A stretch of 64,000 nucleotides of DNA, taken from the NCBI GenBank assembly GCA_948567375.1, contig OX419755.1, forward strand, positions 47,820,291 through 47,884,290. The letters are read 5' to 3'. Every line of letters starts with the position of its first letter. Positions within the stretch are counted from its first letter, which is position 1. Made by a program: the position numbers and the translations under genes. Shown here in pieces: positions 45,461 to 58,352 of the stretch. The DNA is from Lunularia cruciata. Its lineage: Eukaryota; Streptophyta; Marchantiopsida; Lunulariales; Lunulariaceae. A model generated the notes under the pieces. That model made no database searches, was not told where the DNA came from, and worked only from the letters and a program-made list of their open reading frames with translations.

Positions 45461-47650
45461 ATAAACTAGGGTTGATTGGTATGTTATGCCTCCACAAGAG
45501 GAGATCTTTGATGCAATTGGACATGCAAAGGTCTTTAGTGTTTTGCATCTTCAAACAAAAGATCATCAGTTGCCAATTAGTGAAGAAGAAAAGTCCAAGA
45601 TAGCATTTTAGGTTATTGATCCTCATGAGAATGATGTATTGTATCAATGGAGGTTCTTACTATTTGGGTTAAAGAACACTCCTTCCAAGTTCCAAAGGGT
45701 CATGGACAAGATCCTAGTAGGATTAGATTTTGCTTGGTGTTATATTAATGACATTTTGGTTGTTTTGGTATCGCTATTCCGGAGGAGCATGAGAGACATT
45801 TGTTGGAGTTGTTTGAGAGATTGAGATCTCATGGACTCAAATTACATCTTGAGAAGTGTAGATTCTTCCACAAGTAGATTGAGTATTTGGGTCACACTAT
45901 CTACCCTAGTGGACTTAGTGTTCAAAAAACCAAGGTAGAGGCTATTACATATATTCCTTGGCATAAAAATGTAAGTAGAGTGCAAGCATTCTTTAGGTTG
46001 GTAAAATTTTATTGCCAATATGTTAAAGGGTTTCGTGCCGTTGCCAAAGTCTTGACAAAATTGACCAAGCTTACAAAAGAATGCTATTGGGAAGATGAGC
46101 AAGAGAGAGCTTTTATAGAGCTCGAAGAGAGGCTGACATCTACTCTTATTTATAGGAGACCAATTAGAGGATGACCATTCCAGGTTCATACTGATTGGAT
46201 TACGTTGGGTCTTGGAGCAATGCTTACCTAGTAGGATGATGAGAGGAAGGAGTTTGTGGTGGCCTATGCTAGTTGCTCCAACAATTCAATAGAGGTGAAA
46301 TATAGTTCATATGAGAGAGAGTGCTTGGTATTAATGTGGACAATAGCACATATCTAAAGTTACCATTTGGTAACCCCTTCACTCTCATCATGGATTATCA
46401 ACCACTGAAATGGTTGATGGAGTCCGACAAGCTTTAAGGGAAGCTTGCATAATGAGCTCTATTTTACAAGAGTATGATTTCATGATTATTCATAGACTTA
46501 GAGTGGTGAATTGTGATGCAAATAGGTTGAGTAGAAGCCAATAAGATCAGACCGGAGCACATTGGCATGGTGGGACTAAAACTCTCTCAAGTATCACTCA
46601 AGAGCTCTATACAAAGGTTATAGAATTCTTGGGAGAGCTTCAAGTCTTGTGTGACAAGGCCTTGATTAATCACCGTACTACCTCTCGAGATCACCATGAG
46701 GTAGATGATTTAGCAAGAGAGAGTGGTCTAGATGGTAAAGAGAGGATTTCATAAGTATAGTTTGCAGAGAGGCCACTTGGGAGATTGGGAGTTCCAATTA
46801 TCTTGGTTGGCCATGGACTATTGGTTCAACCGGCAAGCTTCCTTAACATCCTTCTCTCTTTACGTTCTACTCTATGGATGAGATCCAAATTTAGTTCTAG
46901 CCTTTCATTGTGATGCTACTATGGTTTTGGACATGGATGATCCAACCATATGGGTGAGCACATATTCTTAATGGACAGAGACCTTTTTGAGAGTGATGCC
47001 AATGACCTTTGAGAACTTAATGATTGCTCAACATAAGGATACCTTAAGCTATGCTACTATTTAGGAAGAGTTTATAAACACTCAATCAATTGATTTCATT
47101 TGGGTGATTATGTATATCTACATAAGATTACACCAATGTGTAATCTTATGTAAGATTACACTTGATGTGACTACAAGCTGCACTATCTTGAGAGTGCACA
47201 AGATTTTTCACTCTAGAGTCCTCATGTTAGAAGGATGGGATGGTGTTGTTTGGAAGTATTGTGTATGCAATTATGTGCCATGCCACCTCATAAACATTGA
47301 TAGCACTATGCACCCATACTTGGCAATTGTACATGCATGCTTGAAGTGTATGTTATATAGCTCTTTTGGTGGAGTTGCTACCATGTTGGTGTGTGATAGT
47401 TATTCAAGAGGATGGCATATGGCATGTTTGACTCTTCCTTCTCAATGGTTCCTCAAGCACGATGGCTATGTCTTTGATGTAGTTGACTTATAACTAGTTC
47501 ATTTTTTATGCGATATAGATTGTAGACATGTAACTAATGATGGTGCTTGATAGCACTTGGTCTCTTGATCTTTACCCACCATAGGGCATATAACATACTT
47601 GGAGTAGATGACTATTTGGAGTTAGAGGAACCCAACCACCAACTAGGAGG

Positions 47651-48340
47651 CAATTGTGGTACTTTAAAGTTTGTGTATGACTTTTGTATGAGTTGTGCTT
47701 CTATAGTGTATGATGTTTGAAAATAATGTATGTTGTGTAATGATTGATATATATAAAACAATTGTCATGATATCTGTAACACCCAAGCTACTTTACTTAG
47801 ATAATGAAGTGATAATCTTGACTATCAAAGTTATATTAGTAATTACTCATGGACTACTTAGCAATGCCATATTTTGTGTTATGTCTACTATTAGTGATGG
47901 TGGATCCCACTACCATAGGACCCACCATTTGCACAGCCAAATGTGCAATTAATAGCACTATTAGGGCTAGAGATCTAGCTCAAACACGGGGTATACCTTT
48001 GATATGCAACTCCAAAGAGCTCATTTCTCTAATGTTGAGCCTTTGAGCTCTTAAGTATGGTGTACAAAGGTTGATGAGCATCACCCAAAGTCTCTTAGTT
48101 AGAGTAGTTATGGCATGACTATAATCAAGTGCCATTGTTGCCAAACCATTGAGTTAAGGATTGATTTATGATTTGAGTTGAATGTGAATTGATTATTATG
48201 ATACTTTCAAATATATATGTAACTTTTGTATGAGTTGTACTTTTATAGTGTATGATTTTGTGTAAAAATGTATGTGTGCATGACAAAAGACCTCTTCTAT
48301 CACTCAAGTAATTAATACTTTGAAGAGCAAGGTGCATAAG
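47651..48340 (+). mobile_element. 3' LTR of the plus-strand gypsy fragment
   Basis: Begins TGTGGTACTTTAAAGTTTGT after the polypurine-like tract. It matches 261-330 and the reverse complements of 35460-35582 and 34926-35048. The distal part (about 48080-48160, CTTAGTTAGAGTAGTTATGG) matches the distal part of the LTR at 35049-35582. The exact right edge is unclear. Confidence 0.65.
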
Positions 48341-48734
48341 AATAAATAATTGTTATTTCCAAAACTGCAAGTTCTTATGCTATACTAACACTCTTACAAA
48401 AGATGTTTAAGTAATTTATCTACTAAACTATCATCATCAATCTAAGTGAAAGAATAAAAACCAATGTGAATAGATTGATTATATACACTGATAGAAAGAG
48501 TGAAGTTCTTTTAAATCTACAATACATATGCATAATAAAGAAATAAAAGAGTTATTCAATTTTGTTTTCTACATGCATTCTCCGCCCAAACTAAGATAAT
48601 TTATTTTATGCCATGCTATCCCTTTATTTTCCTTCTAACATTCATTTTTCCATTCCAATAATAAATTAAAAATATAGTTAATTGTTTCAAAATATAATGG
48701 AGAATAATAAATTTTAATTCATTAGTCTGTTAGA

Positions 48735-49150
48735 TCTAAATGATCATATTTTCACCCTTGGGATTTCATAAATAAGCCCTCTAAATTTTACGACTCTAAT
48801 TCTTAATTTTACAACTATAATTCTTAAGTTGGGCATTTAGACTCCTTTCTTTACCACTTTCATAAATTAACAATTTGGTATATCATTTCTAAATGAAATG
48901 GAGAATACTACAATTTGGCTATGAGTGTTACATATGAATGATCATGTTTTCACCCATGAATTCATAGATCACTTCTCTTTACACTAGATCCAATAGCAAT
49001 CAATATGGCTAACCATCCTTATGGAGGAAGAGGATAATTATGTAAGAGTAGTGGAGAATGGTAAAATTTCACTCCTTAGAGGGTTACATATGACTGATCA
49101 TATTTTTGCCCATTGAATTTCATACATCACTTCTCTCTACACTAGATACA
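48735..49150. repeat. Three dispersed units with TGATCATRTTTTYRCCC
   Basis: The words GTTACATATGANTGATCAT and TTTTCACCC, then TTCATAGATCACTTCTCT and ACACTAGAT, occur at about 48925 and 49083. A weaker copy lies at about 48740. Units are spaced roughly 155-185 bp apart. Non-coding AT-rich DNA. Confidence 0.6.
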
Positions 49151-49202
49151 ATTTTGATCAATGTGACTAGTTGTCCTTTTAGACAAAGAGTATAATTATC
49201 TA

Positions 49203-49488
49203 TCCCTATAATACTTTCAGGCCATGCTACAATAGTTGGTTTAGGACAGGTAAGCTCATCACATACCGGTTCATTCATTAACAATTCATGTTCTTGGACT
49301 ATAATATTTTCAGGCCATGCTACAATAGTCGGTTTAGGACAAGTAAGCTCATCACATACCGGTTCATTCATTAACAATTCATGTTCTTGGACTATAATAT
49401 TTTCAGGCCATGCTACAATAGTCGGTTTAGGACAAGTAAGCTCATCACATACCGGTTCATTCATTATTGATTCATGTTCTTGGATTAC
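49203..49488 (-). repeat. 93-bp tandem repeat that preserves an open frame
   Basis: CAGGCCATGCTACAATAGTC-type units start at 49218, 49311 and 49404, period 93 bp, nearly identical. On the minus strand the unit translates to a 31-residue repeat with MNEPVCDELTCPKP and TIVAWPENI. The frame is open across all three units (about 49464-49120 with its flank). No upstream gene could be joined to it. It could be a minisatellite or the remains of a repeat protein exon. Confidence 0.85.
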
Positions 49489-49599
49489 ACATACACTTTT
49501 TACTTACATGAATGATTTTGAGTTCTAAAGTTGCATTTGTCTTCAACTTCTTACTTAATAGTTTAAATCTCATTGCATGTGGTTTGAATGATTCTCGTG

Positions 49600-51950
49600 T
49601 ATCTAGTGTATCCTATGCTTTGGACAGCCTTTCGCTCCTCCATTCTTTGGTTGCCTTGACTTATCTATTCTGATCCTCCTTTCTTCAAGTTCACACTCCG
49701 GTGTCAACTACTCCTCTATTCTGTTGCCTACTCCTCCACTTATTTTCAAGATTCTCCATTTCACCCTTAATCGTGGACAAATTGTCCGTCCCTCAAGCCC
49801 TACTCCATGTCCATAGTATGTGCCACCTTTGCATCTTCCTATCAGCCTCTTATTGTTCAAGTTTCCATCCTCCTCAACCACGTCTGACTCTTCTTGTTCT
49901 TGGTCTTTATTCAATCCTCATCTCAATTCTCACATTGACTCCCCATTTACTCACCTTGATAACCATGTTCTATATATAGTTTCTTCTTCTCATTCTATTT
50001 ATTGGTTTACCAATCCCAAGGTCCACATCAGCCTCCTCCGGTCAGCCACTTCTTGTTCATAGCATAGGTTTCATCCTTGTTTCTAGTTCCATGCTTACTC
50101 ACTTCCATCCATGTCAATTTCTTACTTTCTCGTCCCATGCTGACTCACCTCTATCCACATCCATGTCAGACTTATTGTTCATGGTCACTACTCTGCCCAT
50201 GTTTGGCGTTACTCTTTGACTCACCTCGTGGCACATCAAGACAACTCTATTCACCATCTTGAGATTTATAGCTTTACCCATCCCTCTTTTTCCTACACAT
50301 TACCTCTTTTATGCTCCACACATGGGGACCTCTTTGTGTGGAAATACTTCTTTTGGATCCATCTCTGCACTTAACCTTATGCATACTTTCCTTTTCCCTC
50401 CAAGCAGAATAGATTGGCTCACAATAGCTTGGTCTCCAAAAATTACCCTCTTCATCTGATTCAGAAATATATTTGCTCTATCTTACAAAAGAAAAGATAT
50501 CCATGGTTATCATAGGCTTAGTATCTATAGAGATTTAAGAACATATGTTCTTTTTGCCAAGCAGGGAGCTCATGTTTGAGCTCACCAGTAGTTTCTCCTA
50601 TAGGCTTGCATATCATACAATTGTAGAGGAATTTTGCTTGACTTTTGGACTTATATTTATACATTCTACCACGATTTTAATTGACATATGGTTGTATGCC
50701 ATGTGGTCTTTGAGTGTTTCCTTATGGACACATGGCCCGCCTTGTCCATAACTTCATCCAATGCAGATTTTGCCACTTTTCTTTGCTCTTTCTTACAGTG
50801 CTCTATGCCTTTTCATGCTTTTCCTTGCTTCTTTGTTCTTTGTGCTATTCCTTCTTACACCTTGCCTTGTTGCGATATATGTTATATATTGTCCTCTTTC
50901 TCTACGCTCTCGATACTACACTTCGATATGTCTCTGCAACAACACCATCAATAGGCTCTCGCATTGTTCCACTCCTCCATTCTCCAGCTAATTCCTTCCC
51001 TATCTCTCCTTCACTACTATCTCTCCTTCACTCTTTGCCTGACTCATGGTTTAACCTCCTGTGTCCAACCTATGTTTTAATTTTCATTGTTCATGCACTG
51101 CTCATTGGTGTTCAAATACATACTGTTTATATTTCTCACATTCGCTTGCATAGCTTTTATTGATTGATTTCAAGGTATTTACTAGTCCTTTAGATATGTA
51201 TTATTCTCAATATCTTGTTCTCAATTTGTTGCAATTATACCTTTGCTTCATGTTACATTCGAAGCATTCTACTTATGAATTTATTACTATTCTAGCTTGG
51301 TGCATAAAGTACGTCTTCGATACTAATCATTTCATGAGTTCTGGATCATCGGGCTCCCAAAACGGCTTCTGCTCTCATATACCTATATCTCTATAATATT
51401 ATTAGGAATGAAGTGTTAGTCTATCATAACAACTATGGATAGCAACTGTGGAGTGACAACAAACCAAATCTCCAAATATAGTAAAAGTATGTGACAAGAT
51501 CAGCTCTTTATACAAAGAATATAGGGCCATAGATACAATGTTTAGTCCATTTGTCAAGGAATACAAGAGAACATATCATACCACTCTCATAGATCATAAC
51601 ATACTATAGATACCATATATCCATGGCTCTACAAAGAATACTGGCCAATGCAATCTGCAAGAGAACAATCACACTAAATGACACTTCTTCCATTGCTCCA
51701 ATTATTTCTAAACCATGCGACTAACAGAACTCGGATGTTGTGGGTGCTATATAGCAGTTTCGACTCCCCATTACTATTCTTAGCCACAGTTCACTCCTTA
51801 TGATTTCTTGTAGAGCTTGATGGGGTGTCCCAATCCTTCTTGTTATCCTCAGAGGTCAATTTTCTCTCCTCTATTTCACGACTCTAGTTCTTCAAATAGG
51901 TGTTTACTCTTCAAAAATATTCCTCGTCACATATCAGTTGCAACTCTTCT
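49600..51950. other. Pyrimidine-rich stretch, no convincing gene
   Basis: From about 49620 to 51150 the plus strand is rich in C and T (CTCCT, CATCC, TTCTC words), which keeps several frames open on that strand without any family motif. None of the frames (for example 50714-51163) shows domain sequence. From 51160 to 51950 the sequence is ordinary AT-rich DNA. Confidence 0.5.
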
Positions 51951-51952
51951 CT

Positions 51953-52160
51953 CTTTCTCCCTTTTATTTTTATGTATTATCAATAAGATCAACCGTCACA
52001 AAAAGTTGATACAAATTTAGCCACAGTAGCGCTAGTAGCGCTTACGCGGCCAAGCCACAAAAGCCTACGAAATTGCGAAATTGCGAAATTCTTTTATTCT
52101 CCCTTTTACGATGTATTATCAACAAGATCAATTGCAATGGGAAGTTTATACAAATTAGAC
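51953..52160. repeat. Diverged direct repeat of about 65 bp flanking an 80-bp spacer
   Basis: TCTCCCTTTTA, GTATTATCAA(T/C)AAGATCAA and ACAAATTTAG or ACAAATTAG occur at about 51955-52020 and 52098-52160. The spacer holds the small palindromic words AGTAGCGCTAGTAGCGCT and repeated AAATTGCG. Confidence 0.65.
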
Positions 52161-54965
52161 TGAAGTGTGAACCGTGTGTAAAGAACATAATTTTCCAGAG
52201 CCATGAATCTTCCTCTGCCTGTTCCTAGGCATTCAAGGTGGGCGAGTTCTTTCCAGAATTCATATCAAGAGGACAAGGCCACTACCAGCTGGACACCCCA
52301 AGGAGGTAACTCAAGAATAATTAGTCATGTGTAGTCAAAATGCGAGACTGGACTGTCAGGAGCTTCAGTGTGTGTTGGAACAAGGCCTTGCACGTCATCT
52401 TTGAGGAAACTGTGTAGCTAGCTTCCTGAAGTTTCATGAGGACCAGGAGAGGCCAAGCGTAGTGTTTACCTGAGAGGTTCCAGCCCTGAGTTAAACTCGC
52501 TGAACTTTATGCAGGGACGTCATACTGAGATAACAAGTATATGCCTGCTATTATCCGAAACAAGGACACAATCCCGCTCTACTCAAACTGGAATACAAAA
52601 TCAGACAGAGTTCGAGCCAGGATTCTGATCCTGGATGACTAGAAGGTGGGAAACATCATTCTCCGGTTACACAAGGTCCACAACGATGAAGTTTTTGAAA
52701 CAGCTAGAAAGATCTTCTAGATCGGTCTTCGTTTCATCCAGATCTTGCTGCCTCCTGGATTGAATATTGGGGAGGACAAGCTCGTCTCTCAATCTTAACT
52801 GGCTCAAAACAGGTAGAAGCGTACATGTGGAAAACTACGGCGTATCACATCGTGCGATTAGATTGAGAGGCATGCTTGAGCTATCCAAACGTTCTCCGGC
52901 AATCATGGGGAAGACAACCCGTAGAAAAGCCTTATGAAAGCCACCTTCTTCAGTCTAAAAGCATCGGAAATGTACTCAAAACTTTGGAAGACAAAAAGCC
53001 TACAAAATGGCAAGACATAGCTCTGTATGATGAATAATACAAAAATAGCATGTTTTGGGAGTGTTTGATGGTTCAACCGAACACCCCCAGGTCGCTGGAT
53101 ACACTGACAGATTTCCGCACTTCCATGAAAAGGCCTTCTCTGCGACTTTTGCGCTAGAAAACAATTTTCAAGAGCAACTTTCAAGTTCTTTAGCTAGCAT
53201 CCCTCTCATGCCCGAACGGTCAACTATCAGCAGAGTACAAAACTTGCTGAGAGTCTCTAGTTGAAGAAACAAATTGCAGAAACTAAGAATCGTAAACTAC
53301 GCTCTTGGACTTGGAAGAAAGAGGAGGACTTTGCAAACACCTGTCAAGCAGGAGGCGTGGAGTTAAACAGCGTACATGTAATTTTGTTAGTCTTAAGAGG
53401 CAAGAGATTGATGTAACTATTAACAAACAGAACTGAAACCGATTCAGCAAGCAATCTTCAGTAGTGGAAACGGTCGTGCATCCAGCAACCAGGAAAACCG
53501 TACATCCAATTTTCGCACCTATGCACACAAGGATCTATCCTAGCAGGAGTTCCAACATGCGTGCAACCAATTTTATTCTATCATGGAACTACACGTCCTC
53601 CTCGTTCTTGTTAATTAACTTGAGATCTTACTTCTCAAAGAACGCAAGAAAACGCGGCACACTTTCCCACCTGATAAGTATATTAAGAGTTTGAGGTTCA
53701 AGGACACCACATTTAGCTAGCGGTACCTGCATCAAGGATCGGCTGTACAGGATCGGCTGTCAAACAGGATAAAGCTGAATAGCACTTCTAGGGTCGAGAT
53801 TTCTGTAAATTTCAGAACTTTCGACAGTAAAGCTTCCGAATAATTGAGGCTTTTCCAAACGTGGGAAGCTGTTCATAGGTCACTGGGTTATACGGCTTGG
53901 GTGGAAAAGTTGGCTCGAGTGCATCCCTTCTACTCTAAAAGATTAGGGATGACCCTGCACGTTGCGAACATTCGTTCTGTTCTGCAGATTATACTGGTTC
54001 GAAGTAGATATATAGCGATGTTCCACCGGCCCGGCTGAAGTCAAGGCATTAAGGAGAACCTCTACTCTAATTACAAGAAACCTGGCAAAAACTTGAAATC
54101 CAAGTGAAACTTGATCTGACCAGGACTCCGGACAGTCTACCCTTAAACAAAATTGCCAAAACATTTCAGAAACTCCCACGGAGAGACAAAGAAGGAAGCA
54201 CATGAAGCAGGACATTTAGGGTCCAAGCAAGTGAAAATTGCGTGCAGTTCCCTGTACTCGCGAAGGACTGAAAAGCATAAGACATGAGGACCTTGTGAGG
54301 GTGTAGTACTTAAACCAGCTCCGCCTCCAGGTATACCTCTTGGAAAGGGAAGTCAATTCCAATGCGAGGAAAAGCCCTCGGACGAAGCGGGGGTTTTAAG
54401 TGGCATATGACCGGAAGTCCCCATCAGTGGACTTGAAGATTTCATCAAGATCCCAATCCTCCCGCAATCAGGAGTGCCAAGCGAAACGTCAACACCCGCA
54501 CAAGTACGGCCAATGTCAATTTGTCATTGTTTCTCAAGGACCTCTGTCTTTCAACTCCAAGCAAACCCCTTACTGAAGAGATCTCCTCAAAATTCCTGTA
54601 AGAACTGAACTCACCTTCAAAATCGAGAAAATAACATTGCCAAGGTCCTAACCTGAAATGATGCTTTCTTACTTGATATCATTTCTCCAACCTGGAAATG
54701 TTCTTAGGTACATGTGTAAGGAGATAAAGGGCTACCAGTCTTCTTGACTTGGTGGACTTTCTCTATGCGTTCGGTAATATATGTTCAAATTTGAAATATT
54801 TCCAACATCCTACTTACTCCATTTCTTCGACATATTTGAAGCTTCGTTGCTGCGGACGTTCTAAGTGATTCACTGATAAGTGACAGAACCCACACTCAAT
54901 TTACAACTATTTTTACCTCTAAACTGTATCCTTGAAAAACATAGTATAACATGTAAGTTCATTTC
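52161..54965. other. 3' flank of the HVA22-like gene, no gene seen
   Basis: Balanced base composition and no retrotransposon motifs. Several short open frames on both strands lack domains. It may contain the 3' untranslated region of the HVA22-like gene nearest 54965. Confidence 0.45.
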
Positions 54966-57136
54966 TCACCAGACACGGGTGTTTATTGATCGCGGCCGGT
55001 TCTTGGTTGAGTAGCCAGAAGGGCCAACCATCTCATCGGGGAGATACGGCGGAACGCTTGAATCATGGCTGTCCACCACATCATAGTCATCATCTTCTTC
55101 AATGATGACAGGTCGTGATCGCATCAAGCCTGTAGGCCCGGTTGGGCCTGATCCATAATTAGTTGTAAGAGGGGGCTGTGGCGCTCGGGGAGGGCCGGCT
55201 GGTCCTGGTGTGGGACCCATCGAAGGGGGAGGCGGGGGTGGATATACATACCGCTGAATGCAATACAAGCAAAGCAACAGTTAGTAAAATACATGCATCG
55301 ACGAACCTGCAAGGTCGCAAAAGCTTTCTAGCTGGGAGCAAGCTTGACAGGGTTGCTCCACGAGCCCCGTTGGACAGTTTAAGCCCTGAGTTGAGGCTCC
55401 GTGATGATCTCTATGCAACTTCTGTTTTGTCTTTAGAGGGAGAGTGGTGATGTGACGTGCAACACCAAAACTCCAGTGATTTTCTTTCCCTCATCACTAC
55501 AGCGTCATAATTTAGGCTTAGGCTCACAGGGTTGGTATCAGAGGAAGCCTTTGCTGCTTTTGATGTTTCCTCTTTTCTGGCTGATGAAGTCCTCCGCTTT
55601 TGTTTCCATGTCCTGATGAAGAAATTGCCTTTGTGATTAAGGGGAAATGCAAAAGGGAATTCAAGTGAAAAGGAATTCCGTAGGTTCCTTATACTACCAG
55701 GATTTGACCCTTTGCCCTTCAAATGCACGAGTTCGACTCGATATAAATACTTTGAGACAGATTATGGTACAGCATTGAGGCTGGAACGAGAGAGCCAGCG
55801 GATCTAAGGAGCCACAAGTGTTCTGCAGTGAAACTACAGCATATTCAGAACAAGAAGCGCTGAAGAGCAGAAACAAACCTGGGGAGGATGAGCTCTGGGC
55901 GATTGTGAAGCAAGGTATTGCAGAAGTTCAACGAAACGCGATTGGAAGTAAGTTGAACCCCGTTGCCAGTAAAGAAAAGCCACATCCCCTGCCCTTGTTG
56001 TCATTTCATTAAGATTGCGATCGATCTCCGGCTCGTGCTTCGCAACAAAAGGCCTTACAAATGTCGAATAAACATATGTAGTACCCTGATAGTCAGACAA
56101 TATGTCAGCTGAAAAACTATTTGGCATGACCATGAGGCCCAAGACCGGACAGAACCGCGGTGAAAAAGCTCGAGCGTGAAGGATGAGATCATCAACAGCA
56201 GATGGATAAGGAAACTAGCGTTGGATACATTTTGAAGTCTGGCCAAACGTGCAAAGTTGTAGTTATGCAAGTTATAACAATCTTTGAAACCTAATAAACC
56301 AATGTTTGTAGAATGAAGACTGACCTTTGTTCTTGGGTACCAAAGATATATTATGAAGGCGAGCTTCGCCTCACTGTACATGGGAAGCCTGTATGAAGAA
56401 CATATTGTACTTCAGTACTCGGGAAGCTGAGAAAAGCACCTTGAGTGCTCTGAGTGTCTCTTAGTCTTGATGGGTGGTTGGTAGTAACATTAGGACCAGA
56501 CACCTGCTTCACATGCTGACAACAGATATTGTCGCCCTCTAAAGAGCACAGTCATCCCCGGCAGTGCTGGTTGACGATTCGAAGAATTAAAAAATAAAAT
56601 TTGAGAAAAAACATAACCTCTCAAAAGTCTTCTGGGTGGGCGGAACCTCACCAGGATATAAGCGCATCTCCCAATCTCTCCAAGACCGTCACGAGAGCGA
56701 TTATCATCCTAAAGGCAGAGAGTTTGTCACATCAAGCGTATTGACAAACAACGAACTAGTGAAAACATTCACCTTGGAAAGGATTTAACGCCAGATCCAA
56801 CACAATTAAGATACAAATGCACCTTCACGATCACTGACAGATAAGATAGATCATAATAATAAGACAATACTTACCAGTACTGACACCAAAAGCGAAGATG
56901 TTCCATATCTGGCCTGTTTTTCTCCACACTCTTGAAACACTCGTATGCGGGATAAAGGTACCCTAGGACCATTCTGCAGAGGGAAATATCAATATCACTT
57001 CTTCGCAATATCACAATTCAGACGTCTTCAACTCCTTGCGATAGCTGGGAGAAGTCACCTACAGGGCTCGTAATATTCCGAAAACTAATATCGACTTCCG
57101 GATGGCCGGATACTCTTCCGGTTTAACAATAAGAAG
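54966..57136 (-). CDS. HVA22-like protein (TB2/DP1/REEP family)
   Basis: Seven exons, all phase-matched: 57136-57063, 56973-56875, 56708-56652, 56388-56325, 56085-55879, 55596-55528, 55253-54966. Splice sites are GT-AG throughout. Key blocks: RAL-MVLGYLYPAYECFKSVE, then MEHLRFWCQYW, then LERLGDALISW-LPMYSEAKLAF, then IIYLWYPRTK-GTTYVY, then FVRPFVAKHEPEIDRNL. This is the complete TB2/DP1 domain with hydrophobic hairpins. The C-terminal third is low-complexity (RYVYPPPPPPSMGP) with an acidic EEDDDYDVVD patch. About 285 residues are accounted for. The family shapes tubular ER membranes and in plants includes ABA/stress-linked HVA22 proteins. The start codon is not in these exons, so a further 5' exon must exist. 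The acceptor at 55596 (AAAAG) is the least certain junction. Confidence 0.88.
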
Positions 57137-58352
57137 CTGTACGAAGATGTGTAAACGAACATGTTATCTGAACCAGACAATTACGGACATACAGTTGTCT
57201 CGTCTTCAGCGACGAGGTTTTACCCACAAATCTGATCTTCATCTAGTCATGTGAATCGCTTCCCAACTGTGATCTCTGTAGTTAGAGAAACTGGCCTGGC
57301 GTTTGTTTCGTCAGCATATAGCTATTCTGGATAGCATCACCTCTAGGCACTGATGGAATGGATAATCCCGACCAGAAAAACGGGTTTAGTCTGATTTAGT
57401 CTAGTCTAGCACGGATGAACAGGAAATTTGTAGCTCCGGACAGGGAACTCTGTGTTAAAAGCCTCGTGTCACACATCAAACCAGCGGGACACACGTATTG
57501 CCAGGACCCTCTATCAACGTAGAGCTTTCATAAAAGTGGCGGGATTAGATTCATCCTTCCGCATCTCAAAATGCAGGCCGGCCGAGCTTTAACCACATTG
57601 CGATCATAACACACACGCTAGCCAAGCACATGTAATTCTGGAGTAATTCCCTCAACCAAAGGACAATAACCCACTTGTTTGTGGATCTTCGGATTTTGAT
57701 TTGACTACACGCAGAGGTAGGAGATTTATCTAAGCATAGCAATTTATTCTGGCAAAGACACTACCGCGCGAACGCAGAAATATAGTAGACTTGCGATACC
57801 GTCCAGACATGTTCACAACATGTCAAGAACCACGGAAGCCTCAAACAGTGTTTCATAAAATTCTATTCAGGGGATGGTACTCTTCATACACTTCAAAATA
57901 CATCCCACTATGGACGATACCCAATATTCTCCAAGTAAAAAAGGGACGTCCACGCGAAGACTACAGTGTTGTTGCAACGATTGTTCTGATAATCGGTCCT
58001 CGCCAAAATACGCTCTAATCATGTAGGTGTAACCTCGTAAGTCCTGTGACTTGGAAAAATTGAGAAGGGAAATGAAACTCACATGACGCTTCGGGTGATA
58101 AGTGACCCCACCATCTTGATCTTCCGACTTGTTCGTATTACTTTCTACCAAGAAGCTGTATGCTGCATAACCCTGTCAATCAGACCAACCCGATAATATT
58201 CTCCTTTAGTTGTTCAGAGGCCCCCGGCAGATTTCGTCGAATTAAAGAGAAGATTTTCTCCCAAAGGCACAAGCTTCTTGTCACTCCAAGATCACAACCG
58301 TTAACAGAGAACGTTCCTGGTACTTCAGTTCCGCTGACACGCACAACATCCC
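57137..58352 (-). other. 5' part of the HVA22-like gene, start exon unresolved
   Basis: One candidate exon is 58168-58083, between ATTGACAG and GTGAGT. It translates to GYAAYSFLVESNTNKSEDQD and ends PKRH in phase 0, which would join in frame to the exon at 57136. It has no ATG of its own. It may belong to this gene or to another minus-strand gene. Nothing else in the interval shows a recognisable motif. Confidence 0.3.

Larger units (their letters stand above)
44506..47650 (+). pseudogene. Plus-strand Ty3/gypsy pol fragment, same family as element 2
   Basis: Blocks in order: the triplicated RT segment (45044-45460), then YQWRFLLFGLKNTPSKFQRV (45639), then CYINDILV (catalytic D-D changed to N-D). 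LKLHLEKCRFFHK-like coding follows, then MGHTIYPSGLSVQKTKVEAI (45887), then ECYWEDEQERAFIELEERLT (about 46080). RNase H and integrase traces run to about 47500. A purine-rich AACTAGGAGGCAAT precedes the LTR at 47651. It is an inverted, diverged relative of the minus-strand element at 34.9-43.3 kb. Confidence 0.8.

Noticed and set aside
50714-51163. 149-codon plus-strand frame
   Set aside because: Sits in a pyrimidine-rich stretch where stops are rare; hydrophobic low-complexity translation and overlapping alternative frames.
55124-55341. Alternative minus-strand frames over the last HVA22-like exon
   Set aside because: Only the frame starting RYVYPPPPPP joins in phase to the upstream exon and ends with a natural stop.
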